Notes: generated by a model not told the origin, from the letters alone. A stretch of 64,000 nt of DNA from Brevundimonas pondensis (GCF_017487345.1 NZ_CP062006.1:186001-250000), one strand, 5' to 3'; counted from the first letter of the stretch, positions 7,786 through 17,142 are shown. Translations and numbers: made by a program.

Positions 7786-9141
7786 TCAGCCCTCGATCGA
7801 GCGCAGACCCGAGACGGCGGCCTGCTGCACTACAGGGCGACGTTGGCCGCCGGCGGCGATAATGCGGTCGATGCGGGCCTTTTCGGCGCGGAAAGCGGCC
7901 AGATCGGCGCCCGCCAGGACGGTGCCTTCCTGCGTTTTGATGCCGGACGGATTGATCCGCTGGCCGTTACGCCAGATTTCGTAGTGCAGGTGCGGGCCGG
8001 TCGAGGCGCCGGTCGAGCCGACATAGGCGACGACCTGACCCTGGGACACGCGCTGACCGGCGCGGATGCCCGAGCCATAGCGCGACAGGTGGCCGTAGCC
8101 GCTTTCCAGGCCGTTGGCATGGCGAATGCGCAGCCAGTTGCCGTAACCGCCCCAGCGACGCGCCTCGACGACCACGCCGTCGGCGGGCGCCACGATGGGC
8201 GTGCCGGTGGTGGCGGCGAAGTCCATGCCCTGGTGCATCTTGCGATAACCCGAGATGGGGTGGGTGCGGACGCCGAAGTTCGAGCTGACACGGCGGAAGC
8301 TGGTCAGCGGCGTGCGCATCATGGCGGTGCGCGTATTCTTGCCGGTGGCGTCGAAATACTCGGCCGTCTTCGCGCCGGGGCGCTGATAACGATAGAAGGC
8401 GTGGCCCTTCAGCTCGGCGTAGAGCAGTTCGCCGGTCTCCACCGTGCGACCGGCCTCGGTCACGGAGCGGTCGAAGACCAGGGTGAACTCGTCGGTGGCG
8501 CGCACGTCGCGCTGCATGTCGAACTTGTGCGCGAACAGCTGGCTGGCGCGGCGGACGACCGCCGAGGTGGCGCCCAGTTCGCGGGCGCTGGCCGACAGGG
8601 AGCGCTGGACCTTGTCATTGGCGACGACGGTTTCGTGGGTCACCTTTTCGTCGAGGGCGCGCAGACGAAGCGCGCCGTCGAAGCTGCGCGACACGGTCAG
8701 CTGGCTGGCTGGGCCGGTGCGCATGGTCAGGCCGATCAGGCGAGCGTCGCCCCGGCCGCCGCGCGGCTTGGAGACGGCGGTCTCGAATTTCAGGCCGGCC
8801 CGCATGTCCTTGAGGTCGAAGGCGCTGGCGATGGTGGCGGCGACGGCGCTGGCTTCCTCGGCGCCGATGCCTGTGCGGCGCACGGCCTGCTCAAAGGTCT
8901 CGCCACGACGGATTTGTACAGGAATGGCTTCGGGGGCCGTCAGACCGGCCGGTGCGCCGGCGGCGGCGTAGGCCTGGGTCTCAAGATAGGCGATCTGCTC
9001 GCTTGTCAGCGCGGGAACTTCCTCGGCGCGGACGGGTTCATAGGCCTGACCGGCCATCAGGGCGATGGTCACGGCGGCGGCCGTCGTCAGGAAATACGGC
9101 GCAAGCCGCATGGGCTGGCGGCGCGGATCGAACTGAGCCAT
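7786..9141 (-). CDS. M23 family metallopeptidase (murein endopeptidase)
   Basis: A 451-residue protein. An N-terminal hydrophobic segment (residues about 13-32) acts as signal anchor or signal peptide. The middle resembles the N-terminal domain of MepM-type peptidases. The C-terminal LytM/M23 domain shows the zinc ligands HQGMDFA (about residue 302) and GPHLHYEIW (about 385), with the family motif GNWLRIRHANGLESGYGHL between them. It should cleave peptide cross-links of periplasmic peptidoglycan. All metal ligands are present, so it is an active enzyme rather than an EnvC/NlpD-type activator. Start at ATG 9141; ATG at residue 11 is an alternative. Confidence 0.88.
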   Translation of the reverse strand: MAQFDPRRQPMRLAPYFLTTAAAVTIALMAGQAYEPVRAEEVPALTSEQIAYLETQAYAAAGAPAGLTAPEAIPVQIRRGETFEQAVRRTGIGAEEASAVAATIASAFDLKDMRAGLKFETAVSKPRGGRGDARLIGLTMRTGPASQLTVSRSFDGALRLRALDEKVTHETVVANDKVQRSLSASARELGATSAVVRRASQLFAHKFDMQRDVRATDEFTLVFDRSVTEAGRTVETGELLYAELKGHAFYRYQRPGAKTAEYFDATGKNTRTAMMRTPLTSFRRVSSNFGVRTHPISGYRKMHQGMDFAATTGTPIVAPADGVVVEARRWGGYGNWLRIRHANGLESGYGHLSRYGSGIRAGQRVSQGQVVAYVGSTGASTGPHLHYEIWRNGQRINPSGIKTQEGTVLAGADLAAFRAEKARIDRIIAAGGQRRPVVQQAAVSGLRSIEG

Positions 9142-9471
9142 CGGTCCCCGGCAATCGACGACGCCCTACTGGCGCCAAACCATTCGAATCATGGATCACG
9201 CCCGGGTCCCCCCAAACGCGAAGCGAGCGATATAGCCCGTCCGTCCCATCTTGGGAAGCGCGTAGGTTACAATTGGTTAACTTGGCCGGGTGCAAGTCAA
9301 GTATTCCACTGTTTTTCCTGAATCCTCGGCGGACAATGGCCCTTTTCTCGCCTTGCTTGACTGAACAGTGACTGCCGCGCCACGCATCAGTGTTCATACA
9401 GTCACGCCTGTCCTTGCAGCGCGATCTGTGGCGTTGTTACGCCTTCATTCGACGACGGACCGCCGAGCGCC
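9142..9471. other. Divergent intergenic region (330 bp), promoter area
   Basis: This gap separates the leftward M23 peptidase and the rightward ydbH-like gene, so it should hold both promoters. It contains an AT-richer patch at 9262-9285 with TTAC-N6-TTAA. That resembles, but does not match, the Caulobacterales CtrA box (TTAA-N7-TTAA). No small gene or RNA is recognised. Confidence 0.5.
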
Positions 9472-12400
9472 TTGACCGACGAGACCCCTGCCTCAAAGCC
9501 CGCCCGCCGCCGTGCGCGCTCCGCCGTCCGGACGGCCTTGGCCGTTGTCCTGATCGGTCTGGCTCTTTTGGTCCTTCTGGCCGCCGCCCTCTATCTTAAC
9601 CGCCGCGCCGCCGCGCGCGAACTTCTGGTCGGATGGCTGGATCGCAAGGGCATCGACGCCGATGTCGAGGTGGATCGACTGGAAGTGGACGGCTTCGTCG
9701 GCAAGATCAGCATTGGCGACCCGCGCAATCCCGACTTCAAGGTCGAACGGGTCGAGGTGGATTACGCCCTGGGCATGCCTTGGTCGAAGGCCGGCCTGGG
9801 CGTGACGCCCAGTCGCATCCGCCTGGTTCGACCGCTGGCGCGCGCCAGCTGGAAGAAGGGCAAGCTGTCGCTGGGTTCGCTCGACCCGTTGGTCGAGGAG
9901 TTCATGGGCAAGCCGCCGCGTCCCGACAGCCGCGCTCCCCTGGTCGTCGTCGAGGGCGGCCGCGCGCGCATCGACACCGAATACGGCCCCGTTCAGGTTC
10001 TGGCGGATGCGCGGATCGACAACAGCAAGCTGATGCGGCTGAACGCCCGCCTGCCCGCCGCTTCGCTGAAGAGCGGCGACGTGGAGGCGCGTGGTCTGAG
10101 CGCGATCGTGGATCTGACCACCACGGGCGATCGCGTGGCGCTTAAGGTCGAGGCCGCCGCTGATGATTTCGCTCTGGCCGACGCCAGCGGGTCGGCGGCG
10201 AAGCTGAGCCTGACCGGCGATCTGCCCTATCCCGACCTGAAGACGCGTCGCGGCGACGGGCGCGCGGTCATCGCCGCCCACCTGACCGCTGACGCCCTGG
10301 CGGCAGGCGGCGTCGAGGGGCGGCAGGCCGACGCGACGCTGGACTTCGACGGCGTGACCGAAGGCTGGCTGGAAGCCTTCCGAGTCTCAGGCAAGGGACA
10401 GGCGCGTGTGCGGGCGAGGAGGATGGCGGGTCAGGGGTTCGAGGCGCGCGGCGTCGACCTGGCCCTGAGTCGCGCGGACATCGCCGCAAGTGAGGGGGAG
10501 CGCGGCCTGGAATGGCGCATCGGTTCCCCCGCTGTCGTTCGCCTCGAGAGCGGCGCCATGGGGCAGACCCGGCTGGGTCAGGCGGTGCTGGCCTCATCCG
10601 GACTGACGGCGGGCGGGCGTGGAGACGCCTTCGAAGTGCAGGGCCCTCTGGCCCTGACGGCCGGACGGCTGAGTTCCGGCGACCTGACGCTGAGCGACGC
10701 CCGCGGCCGTCTGGCGCTGGACGTGGTGCGCGACAGCGTGACCCGGATCACGGCCCAGGGCGCGCTGTCCGCCGCGCGCACCGCCTGGTCCGGCCTCGGC
10801 GCCCCGGCAAGGGATGATCTGCCGGAAGTGGCCGAGTTGAAGCGCGCCCTGGGCGCCTTCGCCATCGACGCTCCCGGCGTCCGGTTCGCCACCGGCAATG
10901 CGGGCACCGAGCTGACGCTGACGCGGCCGGCCACGGCGCGCCCCGCCAACGGCGGTCTTCTGACCTTCTCGCCGGCGAAGACGCCCCTGTTCGCGGCTGA
11001 GCCGGATCAGGCCGGCGGCGGCGCCCTCAGCATCGCTTCACAACGCGGCGGCGGCCTGCCCGAGGCCCGGATCGACGTGCCGTCGTGGAGCCTGACACGC
11101 GGCGGTTTCCGCGCCGTGGTGGACGGTCAGGCGGCGCTGGACTTCGGCCCGGCGCGCAACATCGCCCTGTCGACCAGGGGCGAGTTGGCCTCCGACGGCG
11201 GGCGACTGACCTATGCGACGGGCGACTGCATCCCCCTCAGCGTCGCCAAGCTGGAGCTGGGCGAGAACGACGTGACCGATATCGCCGGCCGTTTCTGCCC
11301 GGCCGACGCCCCCCTGATCACGGTCGTGGACGGAAGTTGGCGCGCGCAGGGGGCCCTGACAGACGTCGGCGCCACCGCCCCCTTCCTGGCCATGCGCTTC
11401 TCCGACGCCCAGGGGCGACTGGTCGTGGACGGAAAGCCCGCTGGCCTGTCGATGACGGCGAGCGTGACGCGCGCCCTGGCGTCCGACACGACTGATCCCC
11501 TGCGCTTCCTGCCGCTGACCGCGGTCGGCGAGGCGCGGCTGGCCAATGACGTCTGGAGCGGCGGGTTCGACCTGACCCGTCTGGAGCAAGCCATCGGCCG
11601 CATCGACCTGCGCCACGATGGAAAGGCCGAGGCGGGCGGCGTGACCATCAGCGCCCCGAATCTCTTCTTTACCGCCCAGGGGCTGCAGCCCGACGATCTC
11701 AGCCCCTTGGCCGGTGACTACCTGAAGTCGCCTGTCGAGGGCTCGGCCGGCTTCGAGGGGCGCTTTGACTGGACCCCGAGCACGACCTCCAGCTCCGGCG
11801 TCGCCACCATCACCGAGCTCGACTTCACCAGCCCGGCTGGCAAGGTGCAGGGGCTGAAGGGTCGCGTCGAGTTCACAAGCCTGACGCCGCTGATCACCGC
11901 CCCGGATCAGGTGCTGACGGTGAACCGACTGGAGACGGTCACCCCGTTGACCGATCTGGAGCTGCGCTTCGCCCTGGACGAGAAGGCGCTGAACCTGGCG
12001 GGTGGTCAGATCCAGGCGGCGGGCGGGCGTATCAGCATCGAGCCTTTCAACATTCCCCTGACGCCAGGCGAGGCCTGGGGCGGGGTGATCGTGGTCGAGC
12101 AGGTGCAGCTGAACGAGCTGATGAAGAGCGCCAACCTGCAGGATAAGGCCGAGCTGGATTCCGTGGTGTCCGGTCGCCTGCCTTTCACCTTCGCGCCCGA
12201 TACGGGCTGGCGCATCGTCGGCGGCGTGCTGACCGCCGTTCGGCCGGGCCGTCTGTCGATCAAGCCCGAGGTCTTCGACGATCTGGCGGCGGGCGGCGGG
12301 GCCGCCGACGGCGCGCCCCTGCCGCCCAACACCATGCAGGATCTGGCCTATCAGGCCATGCAGGACCTTGCGATCAGCGGCCTGTCCGCCGAGGTCAACA

Positions 12401-12636
12401 GCCTGGATGGTGGTCGCCTGGGGGTCCGGTTCCATATCAACGGCCGGCACGATCCGCCCGAGCGCGAACAGCTGCGTCTGAGCTGGATGGAGCTGATCCG
12501 TCGCGACTTCCTGAACAAGAAGCTGAATCTGCCGTCCGACACGCCGATCGACCTGACGCTGGACACGACCTGGAACGCCAATGAGATCGTCTCGGACCTG
12601 ATGGAATACGCCCGTCGCGGCGAAACGCCGGATTGA
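9472..12636 (+). CDS. ydbH: YdbH-family AsmA-like intermembrane lipid transport protein
   Basis: A 1054-residue protein with a short cytoplasmic tail and one membrane segment (residues about 23-43, ALAVVLIGLALLVLLAAALYL), followed by a very long beta-rich periplasmic region. The last 250 residues carry the YdbH C-terminal domain (for example LEQVQLNELMKSANLQDKAELDSV split over residues about 870-900, then NSLDGGRLGVRF). In E. coli, YdbH acts redundantly with TamB and YhdP to move phospholipid to the outer membrane. The following genes are ynbE and ydbL, the same order as in E. coli, which supports the call. TTG start; no better in-frame start is visible. Confidence 0.85.
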   Translation: MTDETPASKPARRRARSAVRTALAVVLIGLALLVLLAAALYLNRRAAARELLVGWLDRKGIDADVEVDRLEVDGFVGKISIGDPRNPDFKVERVEVDYALGMPWSKAGLGVTPSRIRLVRPLARASWKKGKLSLGSLDPLVEEFMGKPPRPDSRAPLVVVEGGRARIDTEYGPVQVLADARIDNSKLMRLNARLPAASLKSGDVEARGLSAIVDLTTTGDRVALKVEAAADDFALADASGSAAKLSLTGDLPYPDLKTRRGDGRAVIAAHLTADALAAGGVEGRQADATLDFDGVTEGWLEAFRVSGKGQARVRARRMAGQGFEARGVDLALSRADIAASEGERGLEWRIGSPAVVRLESGAMGQTRLGQAVLASSGLTAGGRGDAFEVQGPLALTAGRLSSGDLTLSDARGRLALDVVRDSVTRITAQGALSAARTAWSGLGAPARDDLPEVAELKRALGAFAIDAPGVRFATGNAGTELTLTRPATARPANGGLLTFSPAKTPLFAAEPDQAGGGALSIASQRGGGLPEARIDVPSWSLTRGGFRAVVDGQAALDFGPARNIALSTRGELASDGGRLTYATGDCIPLSVAKLELGENDVTDIAGRFCPADAPLITVVDGSWRAQGALTDVGATAPFLAMRFSDAQGRLVVDGKPAGLSMTASVTRALASDTTDPLRFLPLTAVGEARLANDVWSGGFDLTRLEQAIGRIDLRHDGKAEAGGVTISAPNLFFTAQGLQPDDLSPLAGDYLKSPVEGSAGFEGRFDWTPSTTSSSGVATITELDFTSPAGKVQGLKGRVEFTSLTPLITAPDQVLTVNRLETVTPLTDLELRFALDEKALNLAGGQIQAAGGRISIEPFNIPLTPGEAWGGVIVVEQVQLNELMKSANLQDKAELDSVVSGRLPFTFAPDTGWRIVGGVLTAVRPGRLSIKPEVFDDLAAGGGAADGAPLPPNTMQDLAYQAMQDLAISGLSAEVNSLDGGRLGVRFHINGRHDPPEREQLRLSWMELIRRDFLNKKLNLPSDTPIDLTLDTTWNANEIVSDLMEYARRGETPD

Positions 12637-12731
12637 CCCTTGAGATACCGCGCCGCTTTGTTCAGAACCCGTTCACGCGCCGTGGCGTTAGATCGTCACG
12701 ACTTCAACCGCCGCCTTCGGAGATCGGCCTC

Positions 12732-12917
12732 ATGATCAGCAAGCGTCAGATCGCCCTGCTCGGCCTCGCCGCCGTCAGCGTCGCCGCGTGCGCGCCCACG
12801 GTGAACATCAAATTCAGCGAACCGCTGCAGATCTACGCCAAGCTGGACGCCGACATCCGCATCAAGCTCGACCAGGAACTGCAGAACCTCCTGCGCGAAA
12901 ACCCCAACCTGTTCTGA
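12732..12917 (+). CDS. ynbE: YnbE-family lipoprotein
   Basis: A 61-residue lipoprotein: MISKRQIALLGLAAVSVAA followed by the lipobox Cys (about residue 20), then the YnbE core PTVNIKFSEPLQIYAKL and a charged helix. In E. coli, YnbE is the outer-membrane partner of YdbH in a lipid transport bridge. It starts 95 nt after ydbH; the longer frame from 12633 is rejected because the signal peptide begins at 12732. Co-transcription with ydbH and ydbL is very likely. Confidence 0.88.
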   Translation: MISKRQIALLGLAAVSVAACAPTVNIKFSEPLQIYAKLDADIRIKLDQELQNLLRENPNLF

Positions 12918-12937
12918 CCGAAAGAAAGGGGCTGAAC

Positions 12938-13297
12938 ATGAACCATCGCAAGCTCTTCGTCGCCGTCGCCGCTGTCGCCGCCCTGGGCGTGGCCGCCGGC
13001 GCCGCCGTGGCCCAGACCGCCTCGCAAAAGGCCCTGGTCGACCAGGCCAAGGCCGCAGGATCGGTCGGCGAGCAGGCCGACGGCTTCCTCGGCGTGCGCA
13101 CCTCGGTGAACGCCGACACCCAGGCCGCCGTCAGCGCCACCAACGCCGGCCGCCGCCAGGCCTATGCCCGCAGCGCCGCCGACGCCGGCACCTCGGCCGA
13201 TGTGGCCGGCGCCCGGATGTTCGAAACCCAGCTGCTGCCGCGCATCAGCTCGGGCCAGTGGTACAAGAACGCCGCGGGCCAGTGGGTCCAGCGTTGA
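12938..13297 (+). CDS. ydbL: YdbL-family periplasmic protein (DUF1318)
   Basis: A 119-residue protein with a cleavable signal peptide (MNHRKLFVAVAAVAALGVA, cleavage after AVAQ). The mature part has the DUF1318 features: KALVDQAKAAGSVGEQADGF near the start and a C-terminal block ISSGQWYKNAAGQWVQR. In E. coli, YdbL is thought to modulate the YdbH-YnbE bridge. The ATG lies 20 nt after ynbE stops, with an AAAGAAAGGGG region upstream as ribosome-binding site. Confidence 0.87.
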   Translation: MNHRKLFVAVAAVAALGVAAGAAVAQTASQKALVDQAKAAGSVGEQADGFLGVRTSVNADTQAAVSATNAGRRQAYARSAADAGTSADVAGARMFETQLLPRISSGQWYKNAAGQWVQR

Positions 13298-13306
13298 TCT
13301 GACGCG

Positions 13307-13606
13307 ATGAAAAGACCCCGGGTCGAAGGTCGAGCAGGGCGCTTCCTGCTGGCCCTCGGCCTGGCGGTCGTCATCGCCGCCGTCGTCACCCTCGGTCTGG
13401 CCGGATACTGGCGACTGATCGGCGGCGGTCCCATGTCCGTTCACGGCTGGATCGCCATGGGACTGGGCGTGCTGGGCACGGTCGGTCTGGCCGGACTGCT
13501 GATGAGTCTGGCCTTCAGGTCGGATCGCGAGGGTTGGGACGATCAAGTCGATAATCGACTGGACCCCGGCCGGGACGAAGCCGAAGACAACGACACCCTC
13601 TATTAG
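13307..13606 (+). CDS. Small inner-membrane protein, two transmembrane segments
   Basis: A 99-residue protein with hydrophobic segments at about 13-34 and 45-68 and an acidic C-terminus (DPGRDEAEDNDTLY). It starts 9 nt after ydbL, so it is probably the fourth gene of the ydbH operon. Its end overlaps the convergent methyltransferase gene by four bases. No family is recognised. Small genes of this type are common behind ydbL in related genomes by my recollection, but a role in lipid transport is only inferred from position. Confidence 0.7.
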   Translation: MKRPRVEGRAGRFLLALGLAVVIAAVVTLGLAGYWRLIGGGPMSVHGWIAMGLGVLGTVGLAGLLMSLAFRSDREGWDDQVDNRLDPGRDEAEDNDTLY

Positions 13607-14760
13607 GCGGCTACCGCGCCGTCATCCGTGACGCCCAGCGCCGGTTCGAACAACTGCCGCGTCAGGGCCTCGACCACCGGCACGGCGACCGCATCCCCCA
13701 TCAGCTTCAGGGCCGCGCTTTCGCTGGTCGGCAGCCGATAGTCGTCCGACACCCCCATCAGCCGCGCCGCCTCGCGTCCCGTCAGGCGGCGCATGCTCGC
13801 CCGGCCCTTGTCGCAGATCAGCACATACTGCCGCGACGAGCCGCCCGAGGGCGTGCGCAGACAACCCCCCAGACCATCGAAGCGCAGCTCAAGCCGCTGA
13901 TGCTTGACCCCGTCCAGGGTCCGCACCCGGCGGAAGGCGGCGCCGACGCGGCGCTCGCCCGAGGCCAGGACCGCGTCCAGCCGCGCCCGGTGCAGCGGCG
14001 ACAGCATGGCCAGCAAGGCCTTGGTCTGAGCCCTGGTGAAGACCGGAACCCTGGCCTCCAGCACGGTGGACAGGTCCAGATTGCGACGCGGCGGCGGGGT
14101 CAGGGCCCACCAGGCCCAGTTGGCCCGCACGCTTTCGGAAAGGCGGGCGTGGGCGGCGATCAGGCGTGGCGTGTGGAAAGGACCGCTCGGCGTGGCGACG
14201 GTCGGCCCCTCGACCTCGCGCATGGCGATGACGAACAGGCGCGGCCGCGACTGGGGCAGCCAGAGGGCCGCGTCCATCTCCAGCGCGCCGACGCGATAGC
14301 CGGCCTCGACCATGGCGGCGCAGACGGCCTCGAAGTCGGCTCCCTCGCCGGAGGTCAACAAACCGGCGACGTTCTCGATGACGATGATGCGCGGCGCGCG
14401 GCCCTCAAGGTCGAGCCCCTGCATCAGCTTCCAGAAGCCCCAGAAGGCGCCCGAGCGCACGGCCTTCAGCCCGCCGCGCGCGCCCGCCAGACTGACGTCC
14501 TGACAGGGCGACGAGGCCCAGCACAGGTCCGGCGTTCCGGGAATCTCGGCAGGCGTCAGATCCCAGACGTCGCCCTCGGCCAGCAGGGTCCCGGCGTGGT
14601 TGGCGCGGAAGGCGCGGGCCTTCATTGGGTCGATGTCGTTGGCGAAGACCGTGCCGAACCCGGCACGCCCGCTGGACAGGCCCAGGCCTGCCAGACCGCC
14701 CCCCGCGAAGAACTCGCAGGCGGTGAGGGGAGCAGAGGCGGAGGCGACGCGATTCGTCAT
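13603..14760 (-). CDS. Orphan DNA (cytosine-5-)-methyltransferase
   Basis: A 385-residue C5-cytosine methyltransferase. Motif I FAGGGLAGLGL (residues 18-28), motif IV with catalytic Cys86 in SSPCQDVSLAG, motif VI IVIENVAG (about 127-134) and motif VIII QSRPRLFV are all present; the C-terminal motif X region MGDAVAVPVV is also clear. The start at 14760 is set by motif I lying near the N-terminus; the longer frame to 14967 has no conserved content. No restriction endonuclease or Vsr gene is adjacent, so it is a solitary enzyme, possibly regulatory or a prophage leftover. Target sequence cannot be read from the protein. Confidence 0.9.
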   Translation of the reverse strand: MTNRVASASAPLTACEFFAGGGLAGLGLSSGRAGFGTVFANDIDPMKARAFRANHAGTLLAEGDVWDLTPAEIPGTPDLCWASSPCQDVSLAGARGGLKAVRSGAFWGFWKLMQGLDLEGRAPRIIVIENVAGLLTSGEGADFEAVCAAMVEAGYRVGALEMDAALWLPQSRPRLFVIAMREVEGPTVATPSGPFHTPRLIAAHARLSESVRANWAWWALTPPPRRNLDLSTVLEARVPVFTRAQTKALLAMLSPLHRARLDAVLASGERRVGAAFRRVRTLDGVKHQRLELRFDGLGGCLRTPSGGSSRQYVLICDKGRASMRRLTGREAARLMGVSDDYRLPTSESAALKLMGDAVAVPVVEALTRQLFEPALGVTDDGAVAA

Positions 14761-14857
14761 GGCGGGCACCATAGCGCAGCGCGATGCGTTTGGCGCCTGC
14801 CCTTGACCGCAGATCGCGCCTGCGGTTCCTGAGAATCGACCTGAAACGGAGCCCGTC

Positions 14858-15316
14858 ATGCGCATCGCAACCCTTGTCGCCCCCCTGTTTGTGGCGACGA
14901 CCGCTCTCGCCGCCTGCTCGCAGCCGGTGGCCGAAAAGGCGCCCGCCGCCCCGGCCGAGGTTCGCACCCTGGCCGGGGTCGATCTGGATCAGCCGCTGCG
15001 GGTGATGGGCACGGAGCCCTTCTGGGCCGTCGAGATCACGCCTGCGGGCCTGACCTATTCGGGCGTCGACCGCCCCGAGCAAAAGGCCGCCAACCCTGGC
15101 CCGGCGTTACAGGGCGCCGTCGCCGTCTGGACCGCCGAGACCGAGGCCAAGACCCCTCTGGTCGTCACCCTGGCGGCCACCGACTGCTCCGACGGCATGA
15201 GCGACCGCACCTACCCCCTGACCGCCAGGGTCGAGATCGGCGGCGAGAGCCTGACCGGCTGCGCCGCCGCCGTCGCCGCCATCGATAAGGCGGGTGAAAG
15301 CGGACGGGTCGAGTAG
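14858..15316 (+). CDS. COG3650-type lipoprotein
   Basis: A 152-residue protein. Signal peptide with lipobox ending at Cys (TTALAAC, residue about 20). The conserved stretch GTEPFWAVEIT (about 52-62) and later DCSDGMSDRTYPL (about 111-123) are typical of this small envelope protein family of unknown function, related to heat-shock HslJ-like neighbours in other genomes. Probably outer-membrane anchored. It is divergent from the methyltransferase gene with a 97-bp shared promoter region. Function unknown. Confidence 0.78.
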   Translation: MRIATLVAPLFVATTALAACSQPVAEKAPAAPAEVRTLAGVDLDQPLRVMGTEPFWAVEITPAGLTYSGVDRPEQKAANPGPALQGAVAVWTAETEAKTPLVVTLAATDCSDGMSDRTYPLTARVEIGGESLTGCAAAVAAIDKAGESGRVE

Positions 15317-15449
15317 GTCTCGCCTATCCCGCTCACTTCGGCGGGGGGGAGGGGATGAGTGTAAAGGGCGTTTTCTTGGCGCCAGTCTTGCTGCTGAGGC
15401 TTCAGGCCGCTTGACGCTTCCCAAAGCGGCGCTCTTTCATGGTGGCCGC

Positions 15450-16577
15450 ATGACCCCGACGCCTGTCGATCTTCGCCCATTGACCGCCCTGCGGTTCATG
15501 GCCGCGCTGTGGGTGGTCTTCTACACCTTCTGGCCCAACCTGAACGTCGGCTTCCTGCCGAATCTGGCGGCCAAGGGCTATCTGGGCGTCGAGCTCTTCT
15601 TCGTCCTGTCGGGCTTCATCCTCAGCCACGTCTATCTCCACGCCTTCGCGGAAAAGCGGTTCTCCTATCGGGGCTTCCTGTGGGCGCGGATCGCGCGGGT
15701 CTATCCGCTGCATGTCTTCACCCTGCTGGGGGTTATGGCGCTTGGCCTGGCCGCCGTGGCCGTGGGCATGAGCATCGACGACAGTGTCCTCAGCTGGAAG
15801 ACCCTGCCCGCCCACCTGCTGATGGTTCACGCCTGGGGCTTCGCCGGGGAGGCCGGCTGGAACCACCCCTCCTGGTCGATTTCGGCCGAATGGTTCGCCT
15901 ACCTGGCCTTTCCCCTGTTCGCCCTGGCGGCCTGGCCGTTGCGCCGGCGTCCCTGGGTGGCGGCGGCAGGGGCGGCGGTCTTCCTGATGGGTCTGTACGC
16001 GGCGTTCGAGCGTTTCGCGGGCTTCCCCCTGACCGAGGCCACCTTCCGCTGGGGCGCATTGCGGATCGTGCCCTGTTTCGCCTACGGCTGCGCCCTCTAT
16101 CTGGTCTATCGACGGGCGCCCCTTCCTCGGGCGGGGCTGCTGGCCCTGCTGGCCGCTCTCGTCATGGTCGCCTCGGCCTCAGTCATGGCCTGGGACGCGA
16201 TCACGGTTCTGGCCGCCGGCCTGCTGATCCTGGCCCTGGCCTCCATCCCGGCCGGCAAGGCCGGCTGGCTGGGGTCGAAGCCGGCCGTCTACCTCGGCGA
16301 GATCAGCTATTCGGTCTACATGGTCTGCGCCCCCTGGCAGATTCTGGCGGTCAATCTGGCCGCTCGGGCGACCGGGGCGGAGGACAAGCGTCTTCACGTT
16401 CTCGTGTGGATGGGGATCATTCTGGGTCTGATCGCCGCCGCCGCCGCCACCTACCATCTGGTCGAACGCCCGGCCCGGAAGGCCCTGCGCGGAATGGCCG
16501 AACGGCGACGCCCGCCTGTGGATCACACGGCGAAACAGTCGGAAACGGTTCTTCAACCTTCGGACACTATCGTCTAA
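15450..16577 (+). CDS. Acyltransferase 3 family membrane protein
   Basis: A 375-residue multi-pass protein with about ten hydrophobic segments. The N-terminus carries the family signature LRPLTALRFMAALWVV, followed by GYLGVELFFVLSGFILSHVY and the RxxR-like ARIARVYPLHVF. The motif WSISAEWFAYLAFP around residue 145 is also characteristic. Such proteins transfer acetyl or other acyl groups to surface polysaccharide or lipid across the inner membrane. The ATG at 15450 begins the conserved N-terminus; the longer frame from 15294 is not conserved. The acceptor is unknown. Confidence 0.88.
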   Translation: MTPTPVDLRPLTALRFMAALWVVFYTFWPNLNVGFLPNLAAKGYLGVELFFVLSGFILSHVYLHAFAEKRFSYRGFLWARIARVYPLHVFTLLGVMALGLAAVAVGMSIDDSVLSWKTLPAHLLMVHAWGFAGEAGWNHPSWSISAEWFAYLAFPLFALAAWPLRRRPWVAAAGAAVFLMGLYAAFERFAGFPLTEATFRWGALRIVPCFAYGCALYLVYRRAPLPRAGLLALLAALVMVASASVMAWDAITVLAAGLLILALASIPAGKAGWLGSKPAVYLGEISYSVYMVCAPWQILAVNLAARATGAEDKRLHVLVWMGIILGLIAAAAATYHLVERPARKALRGMAERRRPPVDHTAKQSETVLQPSDTIV

Positions 16578-16611
16578 GGCTTGGTCCGCGTTTTAGTCGG
16601 GAGCACGCCAG

Positions 16612-17142
16612 ATGATGAAACGGCTCACAGCCGCCGCGGTTGCGGCGACCCTCGGGTTCTTTGCGATCGGCCCCGCGCCGGCCAAGGCTGACGACCCTTA
16701 CTGGCAGTGCGTGACCTTCGCCCGCATGTTCTCGGGCATCAACATCTTCGGCGACGCCTGGACCTGGTGGCGCCAGGCCGTCGACAAGTTCCGCACCGGC
16801 CGCGCCCCGGAAACCGGCTCGGTGCTGGTCTTCCAGCCCACCGGCCGCATGGACAAGGGCCATGTCGCCGTCGTTTCCGACATCCTGACCGACCGCGTCA
16901 TCCGCGTGACCCACGCCAACTGGGGCGGCAGCCGCGGCAAGGTCGAGGAAAACGTCACCGTGGTGGACGTGTCCCCGGCCGGCGACTGGAGCCGGGTCAA
17001 GGTCTGGTACAACCCGATCAACGCCCTGGGCACCACCGTCTATCCGACCTACGGCTTTGTCTACAAAGGCGCCCGCGACGCCTTTGACAACGGTCGCCAG
17101 ATGGCCGCCGCCGCCGCGAACGAGCCCCGCGCCGCCAACTGA
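16612..17142 (+). CDS. Secreted CHAP-domain (NlpC/P60-like) protein
   Basis: A 176-residue protein with a signal peptide (MMKRLTAAAVAATLGFFAI, cleavage after AKA). The CHAP core begins at once: catalytic Cys in YWQCVTFAR (about residue 34), INIFGDAWTWW, then the His block GHVAVVSDI (about 83-91) and a third polar position in VTHANWGG. CHAP amidases/endopeptidases cut peptidoglycan peptides. The domain fills the protein, so there is no separate binding module. It is probably a periplasmic cell-wall hydrolase with its own promoter after the acyltransferase gene. Confidence 0.83.
   Translation: MMKRLTAAAVAATLGFFAIGPAPAKADDPYWQCVTFARMFSGINIFGDAWTWWRQAVDKFRTGRAPETGSVLVFQPTGRMDKGHVAVVSDILTDRVIRVTHANWGGSRGKVEENVTVVDVSPAGDWSRVKVWYNPINALGTTVYPTYGFVYKGARDAFDNGRQMAAAAANEPRAAN

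Noticed and set aside
9267..9280. TTAC-N6-TTAA resembling a CtrA box upstream of the M23 and ydbH genes
   Set aside because: The consensus is TTAA-N7-TTAA; one base and the spacing differ, so it is not called as a site.
9493..12450. Long antisense open frames opposite ydbH
   Set aside because: They are GC-rich shadows of the ydbH codons with Arg/Gln-rich composition and no signals.
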